Source: Telmatobacter sp. DSM 110680 (GTDB lineage Bacteria; Acidobacteriota; Terriglobia; Terriglobales; Acidobacteriaceae). From it: a DNA stretch of 64,000 bases. The translations under genes were made by a program, and so were the position numbers. The notes under the pieces were generated by a model. That model was not told the DNA's origin and did not search any database. It was given only the letters and a program-made list of their open reading frames with translations. Position 1 is the first letter of the stretch; each line of letters starts with the position of its first letter. The stretch spans positions 3,596,001 through 3,660,000 of the forward strand of contig NZ_CP121196.1 of assembly GCF_039994875.1 (NCBI RefSeq), written 5' to 3'. Below, piece by piece: positions 18,646 through 27,627 of this stretch.

Positions 18646-19527
18646 TTATTGCTTCGTATCAAGCGGATGTTTGGAGTCTTCGAAGAACTGGTTCTGAAGC
18701 TTCAGACTTTCGTCGTCTGCTTTGATAGCCTTGAGGGCCTCGGCAATCTCTCTCGACCATGTTTTCTGATCGAACTCGCCCAGTTCCTTATTGGCTGCTG
18801 ACGCGTCCCCTGCGTAGTGATTGGGGAAACGCGCATACCACCAGATCCCGGTGTAGACCGAGTCAGGCAGTGTCTGCCGATGCAGATCGGCGCCTGATTG
18901 CTGGCCGGCTCGATCCTGATGCACCAGATCGGGCCGCGCGATCAGCATATTCGAGGTCTCCACTTCACCGGCGTGCATGTCGAACGGCGTCTTAAGCGCT
19001 GGGCGTCCAGCAACATTTTCGTTAGGCAGCCCGAATACGTATACGACGTAGTCGCGCTGGCTGGCCAACTGTGCCTGTCCGAAGAGCGGCAGTAGCGAGT
19101 TATTGCCACCGTGCCCGTTCACGATCACGATCTTCTTGCAGCCGTTGCGCGCCATCTCGCTCACGGTTTCCTGCAGCAACGTGAGTTGCGTGGAAAGACT
19201 GTAGGCAAGCGTGCCGGGCTGTTGGCGCGCTTCGAATATCTGTCCAAAGTAGTATTCGGGAAATACGACAGCGTACTCCTGCTTCACCGCATTGGTGACG
19301 GCAAACCGCACGTCGAGGAGATCGGTTCCGAGCGGCAGATGCGGTCCGTGTTTCTCGATAATGCCGAAGGGTAGTACGCACACGCCCTGCGATTGGTGAA
19401 TAGCCTGGACGAAATCAGGAGCGGTAAGTTCCTCCCACTTTGCGGAAAGGCTCGACTGCGAAATTACAGGGCCCGCGAACGACAACATGAAGAGTGCCAT
19501 TAAAAAAAGGCTGCGACCAAACTTCAT
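18646..19527 (-). CDS. Secreted creatininase-family amidohydrolase-like protein
   Basis: A 293-residue member of the creatininase superfamily of metal-dependent amide hydrolases, also including MftE and the riboflavin-pathway FAPy deformylase ArfB. Motifs are EKHGPHLPLGTD (metal ligands Glu/His/Asp) near residues 58-70, VNGHGGNNSLL near 140 and HAGEVETS near 185. Unusually it has an N-terminal signal peptide (LFLMALFMLSFAGPVISQ), so it would act outside the cytoplasm. GAGGTGA lies 4 bases before the ATG. The substrate is unknown; creatinine itself is unlikely given context. It is 28 bases downstream of a secreted propeller protein and may share its transcript. Confidence 0.8.
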   Translation of the reverse strand: MKFGRSLFLMALFMLSFAGPVISQSSLSAKWEELTAPDFVQAIHQSQGVCVLPFGIIEKHGPHLPLGTDLLDVRFAVTNAVKQEYAVVFPEYYFGQIFEARQQPGTLAYSLSTQLTLLQETVSEMARNGCKKIVIVNGHGGNNSLLPLFGQAQLASQRDYVVYVFGLPNENVAGRPALKTPFDMHAGEVETSNMLIARPDLVHQDRAGQQSGADLHRQTLPDSVYTGIWWYARFPNHYAGDASAANKELGEFDQKTWSREIAEALKAIKADDESLKLQNQFFEDSKHPLDTKQ

Positions 19528-19555
19528 TTTTCACCTCAATACGCGCGAGTTGCGA

Positions 19556-20683
19556 TCAGTCTTTGCCGACCTCGATGATCTGGAACGAATGGGGAATCAT
19601 CGGGGCTCGAGGTCCCCGCATGTAGGCCGGAGGACCGGACGCTGGAGCACCCGAGGGCGAAGCACCCGGTGCAGGACTCGCTGGCGGCGCAGGTGCGGTT
19701 GGTGCCGAGGGTGGTTGTGCGGCAGCCGGGACGGGCCCGAACTCCGCAGTGATCAGCAGAATGTGCCCGGTCTTCGTATCCAGCGTCAGCGTCTTCGCTC
19801 GCGCCGGCGTAGGCACTGTCTGCTCAACGCTGAAGCTGGTCGGCGACTCTTCCTTGATTACGGTCAACGTCCCATCGCCCTGCGAGCTGAACGTCTCCAT
19901 CGTTGCCGGGTTGAAGGTGGCGCCATCGCACCCGTTGCCGATGGGTAGATCGGTGATGATGTGTCCGTCGGTCGCGGACAGGATGATCATGTTCTTATTG
20001 TCGCGGCATGCGGCAAAGAGGATGTTGTTCTTCGCATCCAGTGCGAGGCCAGCGCAGCCTCCGCCTTTGCTTGAGACATCGTACTTGCCGACCATCTTCA
20101 TTGTGTTCGCGTCAATCACGGCGATGGCTGCCTTGTCTTCGATGTCAACGTAGATCTTGCCACGCCCGTCCGTCGCGGCCTGCTCCGGTGCACCGCCAAT
20201 ATCAATCGTTCCCAGAATCGAACCGTCCTTGTCGTCCAGGACAGTGATGTTCGGCGCTGCGTGGCTGAGAATGTAAAAGTGGTGATTGAATGGGTCGTTG
20301 AGGTAGCCGTCAGGTCGTCCCTGCGTATCGATTTTCTTGATAATCGCAAATGTTTTGGCGTCGAACATCGTTACGGGGCTTGAGGTTGCAAACCCATGGC
20401 CGGTTGCCGTGTCCACTGCTCCACCGTGCGAGCTGATGCCGGGAATGTCTCCCACCTGCGCCAGCGTGTCGAGATTGAATACGCCTATATGCCCGGCTGG
20501 CCCTGAACGCGCCACATAGAGATTGCGCCCTTCCGAGTCGGCTGTAACGTAATCGAAGCCGCCATCGCCATCCACTAGTTGAATCTTCTGAACCTTGTAA
20601 GGTCCGCTCTCCTGAGCATGGGCCAAGCCTGCGATCGAAAGCATCGTGACAAATGTTGCAGCAATGAACGGCTTCAAGGTCAT
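19556..20683 (-). CDS. Secreted YncE-like beta-propeller protein
   Basis: A 375-residue exported protein with a signal peptide ending at AHAQ and successive YVTN/YncE-type propeller blades (VTADSEGRNLYVARSG, DNKNMIILSATDGHII and others). It ends in a low-complexity Pro/Ala/Ser tail at about residues 320-360 (PPSAPTAPAPPASPAPGAS). The start at 20683 has GGAG 8 bases upstream and begins a canonical signal peptide; an ATG 33 bases further upstream has neither. Such propellers bind ligands or proteins and lack obvious catalytic residues. The function is unknown. Confidence 0.8.
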   Translation of the reverse strand: MTLKPFIAATFVTMLSIAGLAHAQESGPYKVQKIQLVDGDGGFDYVTADSEGRNLYVARSGPAGHIGVFNLDTLAQVGDIPGISSHGGAVDTATGHGFATSSPVTMFDAKTFAIIKKIDTQGRPDGYLNDPFNHHFYILSHAAPNITVLDDKDGSILGTIDIGGAPEQAATDGRGKIYVDIEDKAAIAVIDANTMKMVGKYDVSSKGGGCAGLALDAKNNILFAACRDNKNMIILSATDGHIITDLPIGNGCDGATFNPATMETFSSQGDGTLTVIKEESPTSFSVEQTVPTPARAKTLTLDTKTGHILLITAEFGPVPAAAQPPSAPTAPAPPASPAPGASPSGAPASGPPAYMRGPRAPMIPHSFQIIEVGKD

Positions 20684-20879
20684 CGTAGTGTCTCCAGTTG
20701 TAGATTTAGGGGGCATTCAAACCCGCGGAATACTCGCGATCAGGATGGCCCGCATTTCATCTCGCAATCGAGGATACACTCTGCCCTCGGCCGTGCGTGT
20801 GAAGGCGGCAAGAATGCTGTGGCTGGAGGCTGCTTTCTCTCGCTGCGCGCGGCTATAATTCCCTCCGAGGAACAAGGCT

Positions 20880-21332
20880 TTGAATCTGGTCCGCATCCGC
20901 ATTCTTGCTACAGCATTTGTTTTGGTCGCCGTCGCCAGCGCGCAGCAACAGCTCACGCCAAAGCTTCAGAACGCCGTGGGTCACTGGCAAGTCATTAACG
21001 CCGATGGCTCGAAGGGCGGACACGTTGATACCTATATAGAGAATGGAAAACTGCTCGGACGCGTCACTGCTGCGCGTCCTGGACGGGATCCCAATTCGCT
21101 ATGCGATAAGTGTTCTGGCGAGCTAAAGAATCAGCACATCATGGGCATGATCATCATCAAGGATTTTCATCCTGAAGGGGATGACTGGGTAGGCGGAACT
21201 CTCGTTGATCCGGAAAACGGCAAGGTGTACAAGGGCAAGATCTGGGCCGTCGGAAGTGACAAGCTGGGAATGAGGGGCTACGTCGGCATCTCGTTGCTGG
21301 GACGAAGCGCCACATGGGAACGGCTGCCTTGA
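20880..21332 (+). CDS. Secreted DUF2147 family protein
   Basis: A 150-residue exported protein. After a signal peptide ending near VASAQ it carries a DUF2147-type beta-rich domain: VGHWQVINADG, YIENGKLLGRV, a CDKC pair at Cys75/Cys78 and a conserved end GYVGISLLGRSATWERL. It starts at TTG (20880) with GAGGA 8 bases upstream; there is no suitable ATG. The family's biochemical role is unknown. It stands alone and faces tolB convergently, with 31 bases between the stops. Confidence 0.8.
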   Translation: MNLVRIRILATAFVLVAVASAQQQLTPKLQNAVGHWQVINADGSKGGHVDTYIENGKLLGRVTAARPGRDPNSLCDKCSGELKNQHIMGMIIIKDFHPEGDDWVGGTLVDPENGKVYKGKIWAVGSDKLGMRGYVGISLLGRSATWERLP

Positions 21333-21363
21333 TGAGCTGGCGTTCCCGCTATTAAGAGTGCGC

Positions 21364-22716
21364 CTACTTCCAGCTCCAGTTGGGCATGAAGTTCTGACCC
21401 GATGTAGTGAGCTGGTGTTGCTGCGTACCATCCACCAGCATCGACCAGATTTGCGATTTACCGCCGATGGTGCGCTCGAATACGATGTGCCGGTTATCGG
21501 GTGACCAGGAAGGGAAGTCGTTGCTTCCCGATTCGTGCGTCAGCTGCAGCCACCGCAATGGCTTGCTGGAAATATCCATCACGTAGATATCCTGACCGCC
21601 GGGTGCGCCGGGGCCATACTTGCGGTTCCACGCAAACGTAAGCCACTGGCCACTGGGAGACCATGAAGGCGAGACCGCGTAGCCGCCGTCGGTTAGCCTT
21701 TCCACGCTCGCCCCGTCCTGGTCCATGGTGTAGATCTGCGGAAGTCCTGTACGTCCGCTTACCCAGGCGATCTGCGCGTTGGTGCGCGGGTTCCACGTGG
21801 GCGCGACATCGGGGCCGCGGAAGGATGTGATCTTGTGCGCGCCTCCACCGCTGGCGTCTGCAATCCAAATTTCAGGATCGCCCGAGCGGGAGGAAGAGAA
21901 TGCAAGCTTAGCGCCATCCGATGACCATGCGGGGCTGGTATTGCTGCCGCCCACCGTTCCAGCCGGGAAGCCCACCATCCGACCCAATTCGAGCGAGTAC
22001 ATGCGGATGGACCAGCCTTCGCGGCCGAGGGAAGCAAAGGCAACGCGCGAATTGTCAGGCGAAATGCGCGGCGACAACGAAACTGTGCCGAGGTGCGTCA
22101 CGGCGTGTTGATTCTGACCGTCATAATCCATCACCCAGACTTCTTTTGAACCGGTGCGTGAGCTGATGAAATAGATCTTCGTTTCGGCAATCCCGTTGAT
22201 ACCACCGCCTAGCCGGAGAATGATCTCATCTGCGAAACGATGCGCAATGGTCCGCGCCATCTCTTCGCTTGCGGCTTCGTTGTATTGTTTGCCGAGAACT
22301 TGCGGATTGGCGGTGTTGCGCGCGTCGTCGAGCCAACCGTAAACCACCAGCCGACCGTTGTTGGCAGATAAGGCACCGAAAGCCACCATTGCCGCAAGGC
22401 CGGGATCAGCCGACCACTGCGCAAGATTGATCTCCTGCGGGGAGCCCGGGGAGGATTGCGGTGCGAAGCTCTTCGAAACCATGTCGAAGATTCCAGCGTT
22501 CTGAAGGTCGCCGTAAAGCGTCGAGTCAAACGTGGCCTTCAGCGCGGTTGCCTGCGGATCGGCGCCGACCTGCTTGAAGTCTGCTGCCGCAAGCCGTATG
22601 CGTGCGTTGCCGAGATTCGAGCCGGTGTGTACCCAGTCCTGGGCGCGCGAGGGAAGACCAGTGAAGCTTGCCAGAACAAGCAAAATCGAAAGTCCAAATC
22701 GCAACGTAGTTTTCAT
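21364..22716 (-). CDS. tolB: Tol-Pal system periplasmic protein TolB
   Basis: TolB binds Pal and, through the inner-membrane TolQRA complex, helps pull in the outer membrane at division. The 450-residue product has a signal peptide ending at SRAQ, the alpha/beta N-terminal TolB domain to about residue 165, then PD40 propeller blades (SPRISPDNSRVAFAS, SPAWSSDGAKLAFSSSR, PSWSPDNRHIVFE). It lies 143 bases downstream of tolA in the same direction. An AGGAAGG sequence is about 13 bases before the ATG, rather far for a ribosome site. Confidence 0.93.
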   Translation of the reverse strand: MKTTLRFGLSILLVLASFTGLPSRAQDWVHTGSNLGNARIRLAAADFKQVGADPQATALKATFDSTLYGDLQNAGIFDMVSKSFAPQSSPGSPQEINLAQWSADPGLAAMVAFGALSANNGRLVVYGWLDDARNTANPQVLGKQYNEAASEEMARTIAHRFADEIILRLGGGINGIAETKIYFISSRTGSKEVWVMDYDGQNQHAVTHLGTVSLSPRISPDNSRVAFASLGREGWSIRMYSLELGRMVGFPAGTVGGSNTSPAWSSDGAKLAFSSSRSGDPEIWIADASGGGAHKITSFRGPDVAPTWNPRTNAQIAWVSGRTGLPQIYTMDQDGASVERLTDGGYAVSPSWSPSGQWLTFAWNRKYGPGAPGGQDIYVMDISSKPLRWLQLTHESGSNDFPSWSPDNRHIVFERTIGGKSQIWSMLVDGTQQHQLTTSGQNFMPNWSWK

Positions 22717-22859
22717 GAGAACGCTAAACCCTTCCTGGGTGATTTTTTCGAGCGATGGGGAAAACCCTGCGTGTCTCGAGTTCTTGTGTTTGCATGGAAA
22801 CCCGGACGATGGGCTCCCTATTGTTGTTGACCATTCTAATTTGGATGCGCCGCAAAGCC

Positions 22860-23645
22860 TTAATACTCACAGTAAAACGACACCATCAGGCTGCTCCCTC
22901 GGTACTGTGCCGGCAATGGGCCAAAGGTATCAACGCGTTGCGCGGCGCGAACGCAGGCTGTATCCCAAGTAGGACTGTTACTTGAGCGATCCAGCCTCAC
23001 TTGGCTTACTGATCCATCGCGAGCGATCATGAACGAGATATACGAACGCGCTCCGCGGGGCGTGTGTGGATCTGCAAGCGACCGATAGCCGTTCGCATCC
23101 ATCTTGCGGTTGATGTTGTCGACGTACCATCCGAACAGGCTTCCAAAGTTGGCGTCGGTCACGGAAGTAGGCCCAACCGACGCGCCTTGCGATGTTGCCT
23201 TGGGCAGCACCGATCCAGCCTGCTCACCATACTGCGCGCGATTTTGCGGGACCGGCTGTTGCTTCGGCGGCGTCTTCACCGCTTGCTCGTGCTCCGGCTT
23301 CTTCGGCTTGCCCACAATTGGAATGGCTGTCTCGTCTTCAGCCTGCTTCACCTTCGGCGCAGGCGGTGCAGGCGCTTCGCTCGGCTTCTCGGTGGCCAGC
23401 ACATTTTGATTAGGAGGATGATCGGAAGGTAGCGGAAGGGAACTGGTGATATTCACCTGGATCGCGCCGCCGGGGCCAGCGCCACCCCAGAGGTTGTGGT
23501 GGAAATACCCGCCAATAACTCCGTAGAGCACGATGGCGATGACAATGCCGCAGTGGAGCAAGACCGCTCCTGCCGCTGGTTTGGCCAATGGCTCGGGCGC
23601 CAGCCCCTCCTGGAAATGCCCACCGACCTGGTAGTAGCTGCTCAT
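22860..23645 (-). CDS. TolA/TonB-like energy-transducing protein
   Basis: A 261-residue protein with a short cytoplasmic N-terminus and one membrane helix at about 26-50. A Pro/Lys/Gln-rich periplasmic region (80-165) follows, then a TonB/TolA-type C-terminal domain with YISFMIARDGSVSQVRL and ACVRAAQRVDTFGPLP. Position between tolR and tolB argues for the TolA role; the C-terminal fold could equally serve TonB. The ribosome site is weak (GAGATCG). The gap to tolR is 31 bases. Confidence 0.86.
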   Translation of the reverse strand: MSSYYQVGGHFQEGLAPEPLAKPAAGAVLLHCGIVIAIVLYGVIGGYFHHNLWGGAGPGGAIQVNITSSLPLPSDHPPNQNVLATEKPSEAPAPPAPKVKQAEDETAIPIVGKPKKPEHEQAVKTPPKQQPVPQNRAQYGEQAGSVLPKATSQGASVGPTSVTDANFGSLFGWYVDNINRKMDANGYRSLADPHTPRGARSYISFMIARDGSVSQVRLDRSSNSPTWDTACVRAAQRVDTFGPLPAQYRGSSLMVSFYCEY

Positions 23646-23676
23646 CGATCTCGTTGCGCTCTTTACCCGCGCAGCG

Positions 23677-24099
23677 CTATTTCCCCTTCTCGTCCACGGG
23701 CCGCGTCACAATCGAAATATTCGTAATGCCGGCCTGTTTCACCGCGTCCATCACGCTGGCGAAAGCACCAAACGGCACTCGCTCATCGGCGCGAAGATAG
23801 ATCACCTGTTTGCTCGATGCATTGCTTGCATCGTGAAGCCGCTGACCGAGGTCGTGTACGTTTACCGGCTTGTCGCCAAGAAAAACCTGCTGATCGCGAT
23901 CGATCGTCACCACCAGGCGCTGCTCGGTAATCTCCTTCACCGTGCGCGTCTTGGGAACGTTGACCTCGATACCTGATTGCAACACCGGCGCTGTGATCAT
24001 AAAGATCACCAGCAACACCAGCACCACGTCGACCAGCGGTGTGATGTTAATGTCCGCGAGGGACGACTGCGTTTTTCCGTTGCTAGTCGCGAAAGCCAC
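23677..24099 (-). CDS. tolR: Biopolymer transporter TolR/ExbD
   Basis: A 140-residue inner-membrane protein with one N-terminal helix (TPLVDVVLVLLVIFMITAPV) preceded by the conserved ADINITPLVD, whose Asp takes part in proton-motive-force coupling. The periplasmic ExbD fold follows, ending in VTRPVDEKGK. A GTG at 24099 is the likely start: AAGAGG sits 6 bases before it and the gene then overlaps tolQ by only 17 bases. A start at 24156 would push 74 bases into tolQ. It forms the Tol motor with TolQ. Confidence 0.9.
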   Translation of the reverse strand: MAFATSNGKTQSSLADINITPLVDVVLVLLVIFMITAPVLQSGIEVNVPKTRTVKEITEQRLVVTIDRDQQVFLGDKPVNVHDLGQRLHDASNASSKQVIYLRADERVPFGAFASVMDAVKQAGITNISIVTRPVDEKGK

Positions 24100-24865
24100 G
24101 TGCAACCTCTTGAGGTTCTTCTCGCGGTGCAGAACTGCGCGCTGGAATCTCTTCAAGCGAGTTCAGTAGTTCGCGGCAGAAGTCGTCCGTTGCCGCCGCA
24201 AACACGCGAATGCGGGCAGCGAACTGGTTGTAAGCCACAACGGCAGGTACCGCGACAAACAAACCTGCGGCGGTGGTGATTAGCGCTTCTGAAATGCCCG
24301 GAGCCACAGCACGCAGCGTTGCAGCGCCCGCCGTTCCCAGGCCGTGAAAGGCGTCGACCACGCCCATCACTGTTCCGAACAATCCGATAAAGGGGCTGGT
24401 AGCCGCGATGGTTGCCAGCCAGGTAAGACGGCGTTCAAGCGCGGTAATGGCTTCGCTCGCCGCGGTCTGGGCGGAACGCTCCAATGGGGTCAGATTCTTG
24501 GGTGGGCCCGAGCCGCCGGTCTGCCGTTTGTAGGTCTCATAGACGTCCACATAGACCTGCGCCAGCGGGCTGGACTTGTAGTTGTCAGCAAACGCTGCCA
24601 CTTCCTGCAGACGCGTCGCACGGCGAAAGGCGTTAACGAAGTTGCGGCTCTCGCGGGTCGCCTTGCTAAAAGTACCCATCTTGCCCAGAATGATGGTCCA
24701 CGAGTAGAGGCTGGCGATGAGCAGGAGGATCAAAACGCCTAAGGCTATGCCTCCCATATTGCCCATCATCTCCATCAACGCGCCGGTGCCTTGCGCAACG
24801 GGGCTGGCAGCCGGAGGAGTGCCGGCGTCAGCTTGTAATGCGAGGAGCAGAGTAGCTGTAAAAAT
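24083..24865 (-). CDS. tolQ: Tol-Pal motor protein TolQ (ExbB/MotA family), probable AUU start
   Basis: An inner-membrane proton-channel subunit with three helices: GIALGVLILLLIASLYSWTIIL near the N-terminus, then WLATIAATSPFIGLFGTVMGV and ITTAAGLFVAVPAVVAYN, the conserved MotA/TolQ/ExbB pair. The usual reading starts at TTG 24778 or ATG 24775 without a ribosome site. Upstream, the frame stays open for 29 more codons (IFTATLLLALQADAG, then a Pro/Ala stretch). It reaches an ATT at 24865 that has TTGAGGTGA with GAGG 9 bases upstream, and a TGA stop is just before. I therefore favour a 260-residue protein starting at AUU; the 231-residue form is the conservative alternative. Confidence 0.85.
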   Translation of the reverse strand: MFTATLLLALQADAGTPPAASPVAQGTGALMEMMGNMGGIALGVLILLLIASLYSWTIILGKMGTFSKATRESRNFVNAFRRATRLQEVAAFADNYKSSPLAQVYVDVYETYKRQTGGSGPPKNLTPLERSAQTAASEAITALERRLTWLATIAATSPFIGLFGTVMGVVDAFHGLGTAGAATLRAVAPGISEALITTAAGLFVAVPAVVAYNQFAARIRVFAAATDDFCRELLNSLEEIPARSSAPREEPQEVARGFRD

Positions 24866-25007
24866 CGGTATTCACCTCAATATCCACGGTATCAGACGCA
24901 TTCAGGCCCTCCAAGTTATCGATGTGGTGCATTCAAAGCTCAGCATTTTAAGCGGCTTAGCCGTAACCCTTGCCGTTCATGCTATGCTGCGCTCGGATTC
25001 ACCTTTC

Positions 25008-26690
25008 ATGCTTGTCGAACTTCGCGCCGAAAATTACGCCGTAATTGATCACGCCATCGCCGTCTTTGGCCCGGGATTGAATCTCCTGACCGGTGAGACG
25101 GGTGCGGGTAAATCTATTCTTGTAGATGCGCTTGCGCTGCTCATGGGGGGCAAGTCTTCCACCGAAATCGTCCGCCATGGCGCGGACAAAGCTGTTGTTG
25201 CGTGTGTTTTTGAGTCGACTCCCGCGGCGGAAACAGTCCTTGAGGAGAATGGCATTGACGCCGAAGGCAACGAAATCATCCTTCGCCGCGAGATTCTCTC
25301 CTCGGGAAAAGGCCGGGTCTTCGTGAACAACCAACCCGCTACGGTGGCCGTGCTTCGCCTGCTCGCGCCTGAACTAGCTCTGGTGCACGCTCAGTCTGAG
25401 ACCCTCTCAAGCTTCGATCAGACGCAGCAACGAATTTTGCTTGATCGGTTCGCTTCCATCTCGACCGACGAAGTAGCTGCCGCTTATGAAGCCTGGCGAG
25501 CCGCGCAAAACAAACTCGACGAGTTGCTCACCAACGAGCAGGATCGCCTCCGCATGGTGGACCTGTGGAGCTTTCAGGCCAAAGAAATCAGCGGCGCCAG
25601 TCTCCTTGCCGGAGAAGATGAAGCGCTCGAAACAGAGAAGCGCGTCCTCGCTAACGCCGAGAAACTGTATGCCGCTGCGATGAGTGCCTTCGATCAGCTT
25701 TATGAAGGTGGAGCGTCCGCAGAGGCAGCCCTGCGGGCCGCCGGACGCAATCTCGACGAGCTCGCACGTTACGACGAGAAATTCAAAGAGTCCGCGCAGC
25801 AGATTGAATCCGCGCGAGCGACGGTGGGCGACGTAAGTGCGACGCTGCGCGATTACGCCGAGCGCATTAACGCTTCTCCTGAACGCCTTGCCGAAATCGA
25901 AGACCGCCTTGCGCTTCTCGACCGGTTGAAACGCAAGTACGGTAAGACCGTGGCCGATGTGATTGCGCTGGGCGAAGAAGTTGGGCGCAAACTGGCTGAA
26001 GTGGAGGATCGCGACGAGACTTTGAAGACGCTTCGCGCCACTCTAGCCAAAACAGCCGAAGCCTACAAGCAGGCGGCCGAGTCACTCGGTGCTCAACGCA
26101 AATCCGCCGGTACCAAACTTGCGAAGCTCGCCGAAACTCAAATCAACTCCCTTGCGATGAAGGTGCGGTTTGAGATTTCGGTTACGAACCGCCAGGACGA
26201 AGCTGCTTGGACTGCGTATGGCTGGGATGAAGTGGAATATCGCATCGCTACGAATCCCGGCGAGCCTTTGAAACCGCTGCACGAGATAGCCTCAGGCGGA
26301 GAGATGTCGCGTGTGATGTTGGCATTGAAAGTGGCCGTCGAAGAGGCTGCGGCGAAGACCCGCAAAAAGCTGCCCACTCCGCGCACCTTGGTATTCGACG
26401 AAATCGACATCGGCATCGGGGGCCGCGCTGCTGACGCCGTGGGACAGAAACTAAAGGCGCTGGGGCGCGCGCAGCAGGTCCTCTGCGTGACGCACCTGCC
26501 GCAGATTGCCGCCTTCGCCGATCAGCACTTTGTTGTCGAGAAGAAAGAAGACCACGGCCGCACCAAGATGCACATACGTCTGCTCGATGACCGCGCCCGC
26601 ACCCACGAAGTTGCGCGCATGCTCTCCGGCGCCAAGGTGACGGATACGAGCCTGCAGCACGCCGCGCAGATGATTGCTACCAGTCGCTAG
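25008..26690 (+). CDS. recN: DNA repair ATPase RecN
   Basis: An SMC-like ATPase for double-strand-break repair, cytoplasmic. At 560 residues it matches the usual RecN length. Walker A GETGAGKS is at 29-36, central coiled coils run from about 150 to 370, the ABC signature SGGEMSR is near 430, and Walker B TLVFDEIDIGIGG is near 460, followed by VTHLPQIAAFAD. The ATG at 25008 (MLVELRAENYAVIDH) matches known RecN N-termini. Longer in-frame extensions up to 24717 overlap tolQ and are rejected. No clear ribosome site is visible. It diverges from tolQ. Confidence 0.93.
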   Translation: MLVELRAENYAVIDHAIAVFGPGLNLLTGETGAGKSILVDALALLMGGKSSTEIVRHGADKAVVACVFESTPAAETVLEENGIDAEGNEIILRREILSSGKGRVFVNNQPATVAVLRLLAPELALVHAQSETLSSFDQTQQRILLDRFASISTDEVAAAYEAWRAAQNKLDELLTNEQDRLRMVDLWSFQAKEISGASLLAGEDEALETEKRVLANAEKLYAAAMSAFDQLYEGGASAEAALRAAGRNLDELARYDEKFKESAQQIESARATVGDVSATLRDYAERINASPERLAEIEDRLALLDRLKRKYGKTVADVIALGEEVGRKLAEVEDRDETLKTLRATLAKTAEAYKQAAESLGAQRKSAGTKLAKLAETQINSLAMKVRFEISVTNRQDEAAWTAYGWDEVEYRIATNPGEPLKPLHEIASGGEMSRVMLALKVAVEEAAAKTRKKLPTPRTLVFDEIDIGIGGRAADAVGQKLKALGRAQQVLCVTHLPQIAAFADQHFVVEKKEDHGRTKMHIRLLDDRARTHEVARMLSGAKVTDTSLQHAAQMIATSR

Positions 26691-26722
26691 CTGTCGAAGT
26701 TAAAAAGCAGGCAAAAGTTACG

Positions 26723-26757
26723 AAAGCCCCATGAGCGTGTGCACTCATGGGGCTTTT
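26723..26757. terminator. Bidirectional terminator between recN and a His-rich protein gene
   Basis: A perfect 13-bp stem (26723-26735 with 26744-26756) reading AAAGCCCCATGAG, with an 8-base loop and T/A runs on both flanks. It serves convergent recN and the secreted His-rich gene. Confidence 0.93.
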
Positions 26758-26782
26758 CATATTCCGTCGTTTCTATGTCGAT

Positions 26783-27316
26783 CTACTTGTCGTGACCGTG
26801 TCCGTGATCTTCATCGTGGCCGTTGCCATGCTTGGCGTCGTGCCCGTTCCCATGGCCGTGGTCGTCGTGAGCATAGCCATGGCCGTCGCCGTGGTCGCCA
26901 TGATCTTTGTACTGGCCATAGTGGTTGCCGTTGTCGTGATGATGTTCTTCGTGGAATTCGTTGCCGTGGAACTGATGCTCCCAACCGCGATGTCTTCCCC
27001 AGTCGGCACGCTCGCCGCGCGCGGGAAACGGCCCGTGATATCCGAACCGTGGATCGTAGTCGCGATTGACATATCCATGGAAGCCCTCAGGCCCGCGGAA
27101 CCACGGTCCCGCGCCCAGAAAGACGCCTCCCGTGAACCACTGTGGACCGTAGTAGCCAAACGGTGCACAGGAATACGGGGCGTAATTGTAATAGCCATAA
27201 GGACAGGCCGGCGCCACTCCGATGCTGACACTGATCTGTGCTGCAGAGCGCGTATTTGCGCCAGCCAGACAAAGGCCAGCAAGTACCGGCACGACAAAAA
27301 GCCGGGACAATTTCAT
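26783..27316 (-). CDS. Secreted histidine-rich protein with PYGYY motifs (paralogue 1)
   Basis: The family is unnamed to me. The 177-residue product has a signal peptide ending near RSAAQ. A conserved aromatic core follows at about 37-80 (ACPYGYYNYAPYSCAPFGYYGPQWF, shown here as overlapping motifs CPYGYY, APFGYYGP and GVFLGAGPWFRGP). The C-terminal ~70 residues are packed with His, Asp, Gly and Asn (HDDHGHGNGHD). It is closely similar in layout to the protein at 34247-34681. Two Cys in the core may form a disulfide; the His-rich tail suggests binding of Ni, Zn or Cu. The start is firm: AGGAGG lies 5 bases before the ATG. Confidence 0.85.
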   Translation of the reverse strand: MKLSRLFVVPVLAGLCLAGANTRSAAQISVSIGVAPACPYGYYNYAPYSCAPFGYYGPQWFTGGVFLGAGPWFRGPEGFHGYVNRDYDPRFGYHGPFPARGERADWGRHRGWEHQFHGNEFHEEHHHDNGNHYGQYKDHGDHGDGHGYAHDDHGHGNGHDAKHGNGHDEDHGHGHDK

Positions 27317-27627
27317 AACTTCCTCCTAAGGGATGTCACTCGCTTAAGTCTACTGGTCCTTTCAACACCCTCAACCGCTGATTCGAAGGTTGACGTGTCC
27401 AAAGTTACGTGAGCTCTTTTGAACAGTTATTGCGCCAATTCCTTTGTTGCCAGTACTGATTAGTTTTCGAATAACTTCTGTGTTGATCGTGCAACCTTTT
27501 AGCTGCCGGCATTACGTTCACTAGCGCCCCCCGGGATGGACAACTCGCACAATTTATAGGGCATCCATTTTAAGTACGCCCGCAAAACTAGTTAGCTTAA
27601 GTCTTTTGCGCACAATGGAGAATCTAT
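27317..27627. other. Divergent intergenic region, 311 bases
   Basis: It lies between His-rich paralogue 1 and the OmpA-family gene and is more AT-rich than its surroundings, as expected for a two-way promoter region. No RNA gene or repeat was recognised. Confidence 0.35.

Noticed and set aside
22717..22859. Possible small gene or attenuator between tolA and tolB
   Set aside because: Only short frames without ribosome sites and no clear hairpin.
24717..25007. Upstream extension of recN
   Set aside because: It overlaps tolQ and its promoter region; RecN homologues begin at the MLVEL start.
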